Source of the DNA: Streptomyces sp. G-G2
GTDB lineage: Bacteria; Actinomycetota; Actinomycetes; Streptomycetales; Streptomycetaceae
Length of the DNA: 64,000 bases
Reading direction: 5' to 3'
NCBI RefSeq assembly: GCF_030063135.1
Contig: NZ_JASISO010000013.1
Span: 1 to 64,000, forward strand
The notes beneath the pieces are model-generated. The model did not search any database, had not been told where the DNA came from, and worked only from the letters and a program-made list of their open reading frames with translations. Position 1 is the first letter of the stretch; every line of letters begins with the position of its first letter. A program made the translations under genes and the position numbers. Positions 32,844-41,632 of this stretch are shown here, piece by piece.

Positions 32844-34088
32844 TCAGGTCAGTTCCGCGAGCACCGACCCGAGCCGGTCGAGGGACCGCCGTACGTGCGG
32901 GAGCTCCAGGGGGTCCGGGGCGGCCAGCGCGGCCAGTCGTTCCTCCGGCGTGGCGCCCAGCAGCGGGCCGGTGGACAACCGGACGCGCAGGGCGCCCAGT
33001 TCGTCGGCGAAGCGCTGGCCGCCGGGCGTGGGAGCGCCGAGCCGGGCACCGAGGTGGTCCTCCAGCTCCATGGCGTCGCCGACCCCGTGCCGGGCCAGTC
33101 CGGCGCGCAGCGGGGTCAGGTCGGCGTAGAGGTGGCGGCCGGCCCGCGGCGGCCGGGCCAGCGCCCCGACGGCCAGCAGTTCGCGGTGCGCGGCCCCGGC
33201 CACCGCCCCGTGCAGGGCGGCGGCGCCGCGGCCGCGGGCGCGCACGGCCCCGGGTTCGTCCAGGGCGTACTCGGCGGCGGCCGCGACGGGGGCCGCGAGC
33301 AGCGCGCCGGTCGCGGTGAGGATGTCGAGGGTGCGGGCGCGCAGCCAGGTGCCGCGGGCGGTGCCGGGGAGGCGCAGGACGGCGGCGGGCCAGCCGCCGG
33401 GCAGCAGCGCGCCGGAGAGGTCGAGGAGGACGGCGGCCTGCTCGGGGAGCATCTCGGCGGGGCTGAGCACGGTGTCCTCGTGGGGCCGGTGCACGGTGTC
33501 GCGCCAGGTCTCGTCGCTGACCACGAACAGCCCCGCGGACTCGGCCGCCTCGCACGCCTCGCGCAGCAGTTCCGGCGGGGCCACGGTCGCGGTCGGATCG
33601 TCGGCCACCGACAGCAGCAGCACCCGCGGGTCGCCGCCCTCGGCGCGCACCCGCCGTACGGTCTCCAGGAGGGCGTACGGGTCGGGCACTCCGCCGCATT
33701 CGGCGGGGGTCGGCACGTGATAGGCCCGCCGTCCCAGCAGCCGGACCTGGGGCGTCCACCAGGCGGGACAGGGGCGGGGCAGCAGCACGTCCCCGCCGTA
33801 CGCGCCGAGCAGCGCGAGCAGCAGGGCGGGGGCGCCGGGCCCGGCCGCCACGGCGTCCGGCTCGGCGGTCAGGCCGCGCCGGGCCCAGTGGCGGCAGGCC
33901 GCCTCCCGGAGGGACTCACCGCCGCCCGGGGGCTCGGGGGCGCAGCGGGCCGCCGCCGCCGCGAGGACGGCGGTGAGCTCGGGCAGGACGGGCAGGCCGG
34001 GCTCCGGTGCCGGTGCCGGTGGACCGTACCGGACCGGACCGCGCCCCTGCGCCGCCGTACGCCACATCCCCGCCACCGCCTGCACCAC
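32844..34088 (-). CDS. Aminotransferase class I/II-fold protein lacking the PLP lysine
   Basis: A 414-residue fold-type I protein. The usual landmarks are recognisable: a PLP-binding aspartate in FVVSDETW (residues about 200-207), a PTATVAPPELL segment corresponding to the NPTG region, and the C-terminal domain. The PLP-anchoring SK motif reads DLSGALLPGGW, so the lysine is glycine; the codon is GGC with no frame disturbance. The protein may have lost transamination or use another mechanism. It starts at 34088 (ATG) and lies 41 bases upstream of the MBL gene on the same strand. Three CCTTTAT-type repeats lie in its promoter region. Confidence 0.7.
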   Translation of the reverse strand: MVQAVAGMWRTAAQGRGPVRYGPPAPAPEPGLPVLPELTAVLAAAAARCAPEPPGGGESLREAACRHWARRGLTAEPDAVAAGPGAPALLLALLGAYGGDVLLPRPCPAWWTPQVRLLGRRAYHVPTPAECGGVPDPYALLETVRRVRAEGGDPRVLLLSVADDPTATVAPPELLREACEAAESAGLFVVSDETWRDTVHRPHEDTVLSPAEMLPEQAAVLLDLSGALLPGGWPAAVLRLPGTARGTWLRARTLDILTATGALLAAPVAAAAEYALDEPGAVRARGRGAAALHGAVAGAAHRELLAVGALARPPRAGRHLYADLTPLRAGLARHGVGDAMELEDHLGARLGAPTPGGQRFADELGALRVRLSTGPLLGATPEERLAALAAPDPLELPHVRRSLDRLGSVLAELT

Positions 34089-34155
34089 CGCTTCCGTCCG
34101 GGCGTCTCCGGGCAGACCCGACCCGGCTTGATCGCCCTGGTCCTGCCTGACCCGA

Positions 34156-34191
34156 CCTTTATACGGTCCTTTTATCAGATATGCCCTTTAT
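34156..34191. promoter_or_regulatory. CCTTTAT direct repeats in an AT-rich promoter region
   Basis: CCTTTAT (34156-34162), CCTTTTAT (34168-34175) and CCTTTAT (34185-34191) lie in one of the few AT-rich spots of the window, 68-103 bases upstream of the aminotransferase-like start. On the minus strand they read ATAAAGG. They could be regulator sites or a -10/-35 region of that gene. Confidence 0.35.
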
Positions 34192-34231
34192 TGGGCCTTC
34201 GTACGTGCGCCACGCGGCGCGGGACCCGCGC

Positions 34232-34822
34232 TCACCGCGCCCGCCCCACGAGCGCGAGCAGCCGGGTCTGCGCGTCCGCGCCCGGCGGCACCTCCACCGG
34301 GGCGGCGTACGCTCCGCTCGACGCGAGCGTGTCGGCGTACGGCATGACCTCCTTGATCGAGAACTCGACCAGGCCGTCCGGCAGCCGGTCGTCGGCCCCG
34401 ATCCCCCGGGCCAGGTCCCAGGCGTGCACGACGCAGTCGGCCGTCAGCTCCGCGCAGTACGCCGCTCCCTTCGACGGGCCGTAGGAGAGGTGGACCGTGC
34501 GGTCCAGCGCCCCCGGCGCGGCGAAGGCGGCGTGCGCGGCGGCGGCGGCCCGGTCCCAGGCGGCGGCCGGGTCCTCGCCGAGCAGGTCTCCGGAGAACGC
34601 GTCACCGACGTCCTCGACGGTCCGCCCCTCCGTCACCAGCGGCGGGATCCAGAGCTGCTCACCGACGACGTGGCCCACCAGTTCGCGCACGGTCCACTCG
34701 GTACAGGGGGTCGGCCCGTCCCACTGGCCGTCCGTGACGGCGCGCACGTACTCGCCGAAGAGCCGTAGTGCCTGCTCGTGCTGGTCGAGCAGCGCGTCGG
34801 GCCGGCGTCCGTCTGCTCCCAC
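34232..34822 (-). CDS. TIGR03086-type maleylpyruvate isomerase/DinB-like metal-binding protein
   Basis: A 196-residue four-helix-bundle protein. PTPCTEWTVRELVGHVVGEQ (residues about 35-54) and ADCVVHAWDLARG carry the histidines of the mycothiol-dependent maleylpyruvate isomerase N-terminal/DinB family. Such proteins are mycothiol-linked enzymes or metal-binding proteins of unknown role. The GTG at 34822 was chosen because AAGGA lies 10 bases upstream; another GTG at 34831 is possible. Confidence 0.82.
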   Translation of the reverse strand: MGADGRRPDALLDQHEQALRLFGEYVRAVTDGQWDGPTPCTEWTVRELVGHVVGEQLWIPPLVTEGRTVEDVGDAFSGDLLGEDPAAAWDRAAAAAHAAFAAPGALDRTVHLSYGPSKGAAYCAELTADCVVHAWDLARGIGADDRLPDGLVEFSIKEVMPYADTLASSGAYAAPVEVPPGADAQTRLLALVGRAR

Positions 34823-35027
34823 GGGTCTCACGTCCTTTCCGATGGGGCCGCGCCCCTTGGGGCCCACTGTCCTCGCCCCTCGTTTCCCCGGCTACCGGAC
34901 CGCCCAACCTCCTTTCCCCGCAAGACCCGTGTCCACATCGCGATACCCCTATCTCGTATCCCGACATGGTCCTCTACCGTGACGAGCACGCCCGACGAGC
35001 ACGCTTCGACGCTGAAGGAGTCCCGCC

Positions 35028-35867
35028 ATGGAGACCGGCCCCGACACCGCGCACGAGCCCCCGCACGAGACCGCCGTCTACACCCACGGGCACCACGAGT
35101 CGGTCCTGCGCTCGCACCGCTGGCGCACCGCCGGCAACTCGGCCGCGTACCTGACCGGCGAGCTGCGCCCGGGCATGAGCGTGCTGGACGTGGGCTGCGG
35201 GCCGGGCACGATCACCGCCGACCTGGCGGAGCTGGTCGCCCCCGGCCGGGTGACCGCGGTGGACGCCTCGCAGGACGTGATCGAGCAGGCCCGGCAGTAC
35301 GCGGCGGAACGCGGTCTGACCGGCATCGAGTTCGCCACGGCCGACGTGCACGCGCTGGAGTTCCCCGACGCCTCCTTCGACGTGGTCCACGCCCACCAGG
35401 TGCTGCAGCACGTGGGCGACCCGGTACGGGCGCTGCGCGAGATGCGCCGGGTGTGCCGCCCCGGCGGGATCGTCGCCGTACGGGACGCCGACTACGCGGC
35501 CATGACCTGGTTCCCGGGGACGCCCGGCCTGGACGAGTGGCTGGACCTGTACCGGCGGGTCGCCCGCGCCAACGGCGGCGAGCCCGACGCGGGGCGCAGG
35601 CTGGTGTCCTGGGCGCGGACCGCCGGGTTCACCGAGGTCGCCGCCTCGGCGACGGCCTGGTGCTACGCGACCCCGGACGAGGTGGCGTGGTGGAGCGGTC
35701 TGTGGGCGGACCGGACGACGGCCTCCTCCTACGGCCGGGTCGCCACGGAGGGCGGCCACGCCACTCCCGCCGACCTGACCGGGATCGCCGGGGCCTGGCG
35801 CGCCTGGGGCCGGGCGCCCGACGCCTGGTTCTCGGTCCTGAACGGCGAGATCCTGTGCCGGGCCTGA
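35028..35867 (+). CDS. SAM-dependent methyltransferase (UbiE/MenG-like)
   Basis: A 279-residue class I methyltransferase. The SAM loop is VLDVGCGPGTITADL (residues about 52-66); the acidic loop is VTAVDASQDVIE; SFDVVHAHQVLQHV and the MRRVCRPGG segment complete the fold. It is an aromatic/quinone- or small-molecule-type methyltransferase; the substrate is unknown. An AAGGAG site precedes the ATG at 35028. It is monocistronic, in a divergent setting with the DinB-like gene. Confidence 0.9.
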   Translation: METGPDTAHEPPHETAVYTHGHHESVLRSHRWRTAGNSAAYLTGELRPGMSVLDVGCGPGTITADLAELVAPGRVTAVDASQDVIEQARQYAAERGLTGIEFATADVHALEFPDASFDVVHAHQVLQHVGDPVRALREMRRVCRPGGIVAVRDADYAAMTWFPGTPGLDEWLDLYRRVARANGGEPDAGRRLVSWARTAGFTEVAASATAWCYATPDEVAWWSGLWADRTTASSYGRVATEGGHATPADLTGIAGAWRAWGRAPDAWFSVLNGEILCRA

Positions 35868-35921
35868 GCGCCCTCGGCGAGACCCCGTGCCGGGCCTGAC
35901 CGCAGCGCGCCGACGTACGGG

Positions 35922-37892
35922 TCAGGGCCGGGTCGGCCGCATCCGGAAGTCGTAGCGTTCCGGGAGCGGCCGCCCGCTCAGGGTGGACCAGACCTCGCCG
36001 AGGATCTCGTCGCCCTCCCGGAGGTCGGGGACCTCGAAGCCCTCGTCGAACAGCCGGACCGCCGCGCCCACATGGCCCTCCGCCGCCAGCAGCCGGGCAG
36101 CCAGCAGGCGGAAGCGGCCCTCTTCGCGCAGGGCGGGCCGCAGCCGGTCCCAGACCGCCCGGGCCCCGGCCGGGCGCCCCGCCGACAGCAGCGCCGTCAT
36201 CGCCTCCCGCCCGAGCGCCGACTCGGCGGCCGTCCAGCCCGCGCCGCCCCGGCTCTCCTCGGCGAGATCGGCGAAGGCCTCCGCGTACCGGTCGGCCGCC
36301 CTCGCCCGGTCGCCCGCCAGCCGGTCCGCCACCGCCATGCAGCGCAGCAGCGGCCACCGCGAGGGAGCCAGCGCCAGGCCGCGCTCCCAGCTCCGTACCG
36401 CCTGGGCCACGTCGCCCGCGTGCCACTGGGCGACCCCCAGGTGGTACTCGGTCAGCGGGTCGGCCGGGGCCGTCTCCAGCATGTCCCGCCAGTGCGGGGC
36501 GACCAGGCTCGGCCCGGGCGGGGCCACCCGGCGCGGGCTCGGGAACACTCCGGTGCGCCACAGCTCCAGCCACGGCAGCTGAGCCTCCCCGAGGTCCGCC
36601 TCGGCGAAGGGGGTGCCGGGGAGCTTGTGGCCGCCGCGCAGCACTTCCAGCGCGCCCCAGCCCGACCCGGCGGCCAGCCGCTCCCCCGGTTCGTGGTCGG
36701 CGTACGGCAGCCACGCCCGGTACGCCGCCTCCACCCGCTCCCGGGGCAGCGCGGCCTCCAGCGCCCGCGCCGCCTCCTCGCGGGCCGCCGCCCAGTCGTC
36801 CCCGTGCACCGTCCCGGCCGCCGCGGTGAGCGGACCGTAGGCCTCCAGCCAGCTGAACTCGCCCCCCGGTTCCAGCCGTACGTGCTCCAGCTGGGTCCGC
36901 GCGAGCCCGGCCTGGATCTCCGCGTACCCGGGGCTGCCGGGCTCGGTCAGCCACTCCTGCCAGCGCCGCCCGCCCCGGCCTGCGCCCCAGACGAAGAGCT
37001 TGCGCCCGCGCAGCCGGTCGGTGGAGGTCTGCGCCAGCCCGTGCCCCGCGGCGTCGAGCGAGGCGATCCAGGGCCGGGCCCCGTCGGCCAGCTCGTAGAA
37101 GTAGTCGGCGGGGTACTCGCCGCGCAGCGGGTACGTGCGATCCGCGCCCTCCCAGTGGGGCACCGGGATCCGCCGCAGCGACCGTTCGTACCCGAAGTGC
37201 CAGGCCTCGGCCGCCGGGGCGAGCACGCGTGTGCCCTCGTCCTCCGGGACCGCGATGTTGGACCACCAGTAGACGGGCGCGGTCCGCTCGTGCGGATTGC
37301 GCACGCGGACGCCGACATGGAGGAACTCCGAGTCCTCCGGCAGCCACAGGTCCACCTGGAACGGCAGGTCGCGCAGCCGCTCCCACTCCCACATCCGGAG
37401 CATGGTGGAGCCGTCGGGCGCCGGGACCAGCGCGGCGTGCAACGGCGCGCAGGACAGGGTGGTGTGCCCGGTCGCACCGATGTTCCATTCGATGCCGCCG
37501 GAGAACCAGGCTCCGTTGAGGGCGAAGTTCGCGGGCTGGAACACCGGGTTGCGGTAGAGGAGTTCACGGCCGGCCGGCAGATGGACGATCGAGTGGATCC
37601 GGCCGCCGAGCAAGGGAAGCACGGTCACCCGCAGGTGCGCGTTCTCCAGTACGACGGTCTCGACCTCGGTGTCCGTACGCTCCCGTTGGTAGCCGTCCAG
37701 GATCCGCGCGGGCAGCAGCGATCTGAGCGGCTCGTAGCCGATCTGCCGGGCCATCTCGCGGGGCAGACCGTTCCGGGAGCGCTCGTCGAGCGTGTGGATC
37801 TCGGCGGGCGCACCCAGCGCGGGCAGTGGGTTCTCGGGCCCCAACGGGGCTGCGGGCAGCGTCAGTACGGAACGTCGGACGATCGTGGCCAT
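35922..37892 (-). CDS. DUF5107 / mutarotase-fold protein with TPR-like tail
   Basis: A 656-residue protein. The first two-thirds (about 60-450) are beta-rich with segments such as LPLLGGRIHSIVHLPAGREL and GGIEWNIGATGHT, typical of DUF5107 proteins with a galactose-mutarotase-like fold, often carbohydrate-linked. The last 200 residues are helical with repeats like a TPR (YHLGVAQWHAGDVAQAVRSWERGL). The ATG at 37892 is used; an upstream ATG at 37913 adds seven residues. It follows the arginase-like gene by 65 bases on the same strand, as the last gene of the peptidase run. Confidence 0.8.
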   Translation of the reverse strand: MATIVRRSVLTLPAAPLGPENPLPALGAPAEIHTLDERSRNGLPREMARQIGYEPLRSLLPARILDGYQRERTDTEVETVVLENAHLRVTVLPLLGGRIHSIVHLPAGRELLYRNPVFQPANFALNGAWFSGGIEWNIGATGHTTLSCAPLHAALVPAPDGSTMLRMWEWERLRDLPFQVDLWLPEDSEFLHVGVRVRNPHERTAPVYWWSNIAVPEDEGTRVLAPAAEAWHFGYERSLRRIPVPHWEGADRTYPLRGEYPADYFYELADGARPWIASLDAAGHGLAQTSTDRLRGRKLFVWGAGRGGRRWQEWLTEPGSPGYAEIQAGLARTQLEHVRLEPGGEFSWLEAYGPLTAAAGTVHGDDWAAAREEAARALEAALPRERVEAAYRAWLPYADHEPGERLAAGSGWGALEVLRGGHKLPGTPFAEADLGEAQLPWLELWRTGVFPSPRRVAPPGPSLVAPHWRDMLETAPADPLTEYHLGVAQWHAGDVAQAVRSWERGLALAPSRWPLLRCMAVADRLAGDRARAADRYAEAFADLAEESRGGAGWTAAESALGREAMTALLSAGRPAGARAVWDRLRPALREEGRFRLLAARLLAAEGHVGAAVRLFDEGFEVPDLREGDEILGEVWSTLSGRPLPERYDFRMRPTRP

Positions 37893-37957
37893 GAGGGAAA
37901 TGGAACACGCCACGGCGGCCGAAGCACAGCCATTCGGCGGATCACACCCGGTCAGGA

Positions 37958-38857
37958 TTACGCAAAGGCCCCGGCGACCAGATCGGCGAGCAGCGCGCCC
38001 GCACTGGCGTCCGGGTCGAGGTCCGGGTCGTAGACGGTCACGTTGAGCCCGACGCAGCGCGGGGACTTCACCAGGACCGCCAGCAGTTCCCCCAGCTCGT
38101 CGGGGAGCAGGCCGCCCGGATCGGGGCTGTCCACGGCGGGCATGACGGCGGGGTCCAGCACGTCGGCGTCCAGGTGCACCCAGAACCCGGCCGTGACCGG
38201 CGGACGCAGTCCCTCCAGCGCCACCCGGGCCACCGGCCCGGCCCCGGCCTCCCGGATCTGGCCGACGGTGACGCTCATGATCCCCGCGGCGGCGAGTTCG
38301 GGGAGGTCCGCGTCCCCGTCCCGCAGCCCGAAGATCCGTACGTCCTCGTCCCGCAGGTACGGGGAGCGGCCCTCGAGGTCGGAGAGGGCGGCCTCGCCGC
38401 GCCCGGTGGCCAGTGCCAGCTCCTCGCCCCCGGCCGCGCCGACGGGCCCGTTCACGGCCGTGTTCCCGGGGTGCCGGAAGTCGGCGGAGCCGTCGATGAC
38501 GGCCAGACCGTAGCGTCCTAGGCGGCGCATGGCGAGCGAGGCGCCGAGCTGGATCGAGCAGTCCCCGCCGAGTACGACGGGGAACTCCCCGGCGCGCAGG
38601 TGCCGTTCGATCCGGTCGGCGAGGGTGACGGTGTACGCGGCGAGGGCGGCGCCGTTGAAGACCCCGTCTCCCTCCCGCCAGTCGCCGGGGTCGTAGCGCG
38701 GTGGTACGACGACCCCGCCCTCGCGCGCGCTGAGCCGGGCCAGCAGGCCCTGCTCGCGCAGCGCCCCGGCGAGTTTGTAGACCCCGGGCACGGCGCCGGG
38801 GGCGGGCGGGCGCAGACCGAGGTTGGACGGGGCGTCGAGGAGCACGATCGTTCGCAT
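37958..38857 (-). CDS. Arginase/agmatinase-family protein with altered metal site
   Basis: A 299-residue ureohydrolase-fold protein. GGDCS (residues about 90-94) stands where GGDHS is normal. IDGSADF (about 117-123) stands where DAHxD is normal. HLDADVLDP, the second metal segment, is intact. Two metal-ligand histidines are therefore missing, while the aspartates are kept. It could hydrolyse another amidine/guanidine, bind one metal, or be inactive. The ATG at 38857 has AGGA upstream and lies 4 bases after the GNAT stop. Confidence 0.8.
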   Translation of the reverse strand: MRTIVLLDAPSNLGLRPPAPGAVPGVYKLAGALREQGLLARLSAREGGVVVPPRYDPGDWREGDGVFNGAALAAYTVTLADRIERHLRAGEFPVVLGGDCSIQLGASLAMRRLGRYGLAVIDGSADFRHPGNTAVNGPVGAAGGEELALATGRGEAALSDLEGRSPYLRDEDVRIFGLRDGDADLPELAAAGIMSVTVGQIREAGAGPVARVALEGLRPPVTAGFWVHLDADVLDPAVMPAVDSPDPGGLLPDELGELLAVLVKSPRCVGLNVTVYDPDLDPDASAGALLADLVAGAFA

Positions 38858-38861
38858 CTGC

Positions 38862-39539
38862 TCATCCTGCGTGATGCGGGACCGCCGGGTCGAGCATCTC
38901 CCGGGTGACGGCCCAGCGTTCATGGTCGCGCCACACTCCGTCGACGCGCAGGAACGCGGGCGAGAATCCCTCCCGGCGCAGGCCCAGGCGGCGGACGAGG
39001 GCGAGGGAGGCGGTGTTGCCGGGCTGGACGTTCACCTCCAGCCGGTGCAGCCCGAGGCCGCCGCCGAGGGCGCCGGGCCCGGCGCCCGGGTCCGGGTGCG
39101 GGTTCTGGTCCGGGTTCTGGTCCGGGTTCTGGTCCGGGTTCTGGTCCGGGTGCGGGTCCGGGTGCGGGTCCGCGAAGGCATGGCCGATGAGCAGTCCCAG
39201 CGCCTCGGTGAACAGGCCCCGCCCGGCGGCGTGCGCGAAGGCCCCGTACCCCAGCGCCCCGCACTGGAAGGCCCCGCGCACGATGTTGTCGACGTTGACG
39301 AACCCGGCGATCGCGTCGTCCTCGCGCGCGCAGACCAGGAACCCGGCGCGGGCGCCGTCCTCCCCGGTCAGCCGGGCCGCGTAGGCCTCGTACTCCTCGG
39401 GCGTCCGCGGCGGGAACAGCCACGGCCGGTGCAGTTCCCGGCTCTCCCGCGCGCGCCGGAGGAACTCGGGGCCGTCGGCGGACCGGATGCGCCGCAGCCC
39501 CACCCGGGGCCCTTCGGCGACGTAGGGGGAGGCAGGCAT
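38862..39539 (-). CDS. GNAT N-acetyltransferase with a DQNP tandem insertion
   Basis: A 225-residue GNAT. The acetyl-CoA-binding region is GYGAFAHAAGRGLFTEALGLL (positions about 100-120), with the terminal LEVNVQPGNTASLALVRRLGL. It resembles RimJ-type ribosomal-protein N-acetyltransferases. Between these two parts is an insertion of about 30 residues made of PDQN/PHPD repeats, encoded by a 12-bp tandem repeat (39091-39171). The ATG at 39539 starts a standard GNAT N-terminus (YVAEGPRVGLRRIR). It lies 14 bases after the S9 peptidase stop. Confidence 0.85.
   Translation of the reverse strand: MPASPYVAEGPRVGLRRIRSADGPEFLRRARESRELHRPWLFPPRTPEEYEAYAARLTGEDGARAGFLVCAREDDAIAGFVNVDNIVRGAFQCGALGYGAFAHAAGRGLFTEALGLLIGHAFADPHPDPHPDQNPDQNPDQNPDQNPHPDPGAGPGALGGGLGLHRLEVNVQPGNTASLALVRRLGLRREGFSPAFLRVDGVWRDHERWAVTREMLDPAVPHHAG
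39091..39171. repeat. 12-bp tandem minisatellite inside the GNAT gene
   Basis: TCCGGGTTCTGG and variants (TCCGGGTGCGGG) are repeated in tandem about six to seven times. As the unit is a multiple of three, copy-number change keeps frame and lengthens or shortens the DQNP/DPHP linker. Confidence 0.85.
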
Positions 39540-39553
39540 CCGTTCAGGCCGGC

Positions 39554-41632
39554 TCAGGGCCGCAGCTCCAACCGGGGGATGTCCCGGCGCCCAAATCCGA
39601 AGGTCTGGGCGTACAGGGAGAGTTCGGCCTCCAGGGCGCGCACGATCGTGTCCGCCCGGCGGAATCCGTGGCCCTCGCCCTCGAAGGCGAGGTAGGCGTG
39701 CGGGACGGAGCGTCCCCGCATCGCGGCCAGGAACCGCTCGGCCTGCGAGGGCGGGCACACCGCGTCGTCCAGGCCCTGGAGCAGGACGAACGGCGCGGTG
39801 ATCCCGTCGGCCCGGGACAGCGGCGAGCGGTCCCGGCAGCTCACGGCGAGGGTTTCGGGCGGTCCGGCCAGGCCGTCGATGTAACGGGATTCCAGGTCGT
39901 GGGTCTCGGCGGCGAAGCCGATGAGGTCCAGCACCGGGAAGATGATGGTCCCGCAGGCGTAGACGTCGGTCGCGGCCAGCGAGGCCGCCGCGGTCCAGCC
40001 GCCCGCGCTGCCGCCCCGGATGGCGAGCCGGGCCGGGTCGGCGGTGCCCTCGGCGGCCAGCGCCCGGGCCACGGCCGCGCAGTCCTCCACGTCGACCACG
40101 CCCCACTGCTCGCGCAGCCGCTCGCGGTAGGCCCGCCCGTAACCGCTGGAGCCGCCGTAGTTGACCTCGGCGATCCCGATGCCCCGGGAGGTGAAGTAGG
40201 CGATGTGCAGGTCGAGTACGGGCGGCACGTGGTCGGTGGGGCCGCCGTGCGCCCACACCACGTAGGGCGGCAGCTCGTCCGCGGGGGCCCGCAGGGTGGG
40301 GTGGTGCGGGGGGTAGACGTGCGCGTGGATCTCGTGGTTGTCGGGGCCGAGGAAGGTCCGGCTCTGCGGTTCGGGGTAGTATGCCGGGTCCACCGGCCCC
40401 CGGCCGCGCCCGGTCCGGGGCCTGCGGCCGCCCTCCCGGCCGCCCCGGTCGTTCACGGCCCGGGGGGTCACTTCCCGGGCGTTCACGGCCCGGGCGTGGC
40501 CGGTCGCGGTGTCCAGCTCGACCACCTCGTAGGGGGTGCGCGGGCTCGCCGCGACCCCGAAGACCCGGGTGCCGTGCGCGACGAGGGTGGGCTGCCAGGC
40601 CGTCCAGGGGCCCGCCGCGTCCACCAGGTCGCCGGTCTCCGGGTCCAGTACGGCGAGCAGTGAGGAGCCCCGGCCGTGCAGAACGGCGACGGGACCGTCG
40701 GCCAGCGGCGCGAGCCAGCTGAGCCCCGGCTTCCAGAGCGGCCCGCCGAACTCCTCCTCGCGCGGACAGAGGTTGACGGGCTCCCCGCCGGTACGGCTCA
40801 CCCGGTACGGGTTCCACCAGCCGCCCCGGTCACTGAGGGCCAACAGACTGCCGTCGGAAGCCCATTCGGCCTGGGCGACGGCCTCCTCGGGGCCGCCGAG
40901 CACGGTACGGATTCCGGTGAGCGTGCCGTCGTCGCTCACCTCGGCCAGGTGCAGTTCGGTGCCGTCCCAGGGCATCCGGGGGTGGTCCCAGACCAGCCGG
41001 ACCATCTGCCTGCCGTCCGGCGAGAACCGCGGACCGGTGCTGAACCGGTGCCGGTCGTCGGTGAGTTCACGAACGGCCGCCCGGTCGTCGGCCGCCGATC
41101 CGTCCAGCGGTACGGCCGCCAGGACCCGGCGCACGTCCGTCGGCGCGGGCCCGGTGAACTCCTCCATGACGCACCACACGGCGTCCTCGCGGAGCACCGG
41201 ATCCACCCAGCGCAGCCCGCCGCCGGTCCGGCCGACGGGGGTCAGCGGGCGCGGCACGGCGCCGGCCACGTCCGGCTCGTACGCGTACAGCCGCTGGTCG
41301 GCGAAGTGGACGAAGACCACCAACGGGCCTTGTCCGTCAGACCGTTCGATGCCTGTCCAGGGCAGGCCGCCGTACTCGGTGAACCGGCTGCGCACGTTCC
41401 AGGGCGAGGGCAGCACCGAGTGGGCGGGGCCGCCGTCGGCGGGCCCGCGGACCAGGGCGCGCCTGCCGCCCTCGTCCGGCCGCGGCTCGGTCCACCACAC
41501 CTCGGCGCCGACCGTCCCGAGGTACTCGGGCCGCCCGTCGTGGGAGGCGGCCAGCGCCGCGCCGACCGGCGAGGGCCAGCTGCCGTAGGGCGCGGTCGGC
41601 ACGGCGGGGCCCTGGGGAACGACGGGGACCAT
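39554..41632 (-). CDS. S9 family peptidase (prolyl-oligopeptidase type)
   Basis: A 692-residue protein with a beta-propeller N-terminal part (about 1-420) and an alpha/beta-hydrolase C-terminal part. The nucleophile is in IRGGSAGGWTAAA (about 540), the aspartate in LQGLDDAVCPP (about 625), and the histidine in FEGEGHGF (about 655). The family cleaves short peptides, often with acyl or prolyl specificity. The ATG at 41632 overlaps the M20 peptidase stop by one base. No signal peptide is seen, so it acts in the cytoplasm. Confidence 0.9.
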   Translation of the reverse strand: MVPVVPQGPAVPTAPYGSWPSPVGAALAASHDGRPEYLGTVGAEVWWTEPRPDEGGRRALVRGPADGGPAHSVLPSPWNVRSRFTEYGGLPWTGIERSDGQGPLVVFVHFADQRLYAYEPDVAGAVPRPLTPVGRTGGGLRWVDPVLREDAVWCVMEEFTGPAPTDVRRVLAAVPLDGSAADDRAAVRELTDDRHRFSTGPRFSPDGRQMVRLVWDHPRMPWDGTELHLAEVSDDGTLTGIRTVLGGPEEAVAQAEWASDGSLLALSDRGGWWNPYRVSRTGGEPVNLCPREEEFGGPLWKPGLSWLAPLADGPVAVLHGRGSSLLAVLDPETGDLVDAAGPWTAWQPTLVAHGTRVFGVAASPRTPYEVVELDTATGHARAVNAREVTPRAVNDRGGREGGRRPRTGRGRGPVDPAYYPEPQSRTFLGPDNHEIHAHVYPPHHPTLRAPADELPPYVVWAHGGPTDHVPPVLDLHIAYFTSRGIGIAEVNYGGSSGYGRAYRERLREQWGVVDVEDCAAVARALAAEGTADPARLAIRGGSAGGWTAAASLAATDVYACGTIIFPVLDLIGFAAETHDLESRYIDGLAGPPETLAVSCRDRSPLSRADGITAPFVLLQGLDDAVCPPSQAERFLAAMRGRSVPHAYLAFEGEGHGFRRADTIVRALEAELSLYAQTFGFGRRDIPRLELRP

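Noticed and set aside
39091..39171. CRISPR-like direct repeats in the GNAT gene
   Set aside because: Units are 12 bp and directly adjacent, with no unique spacers, and lie in a coding frame.
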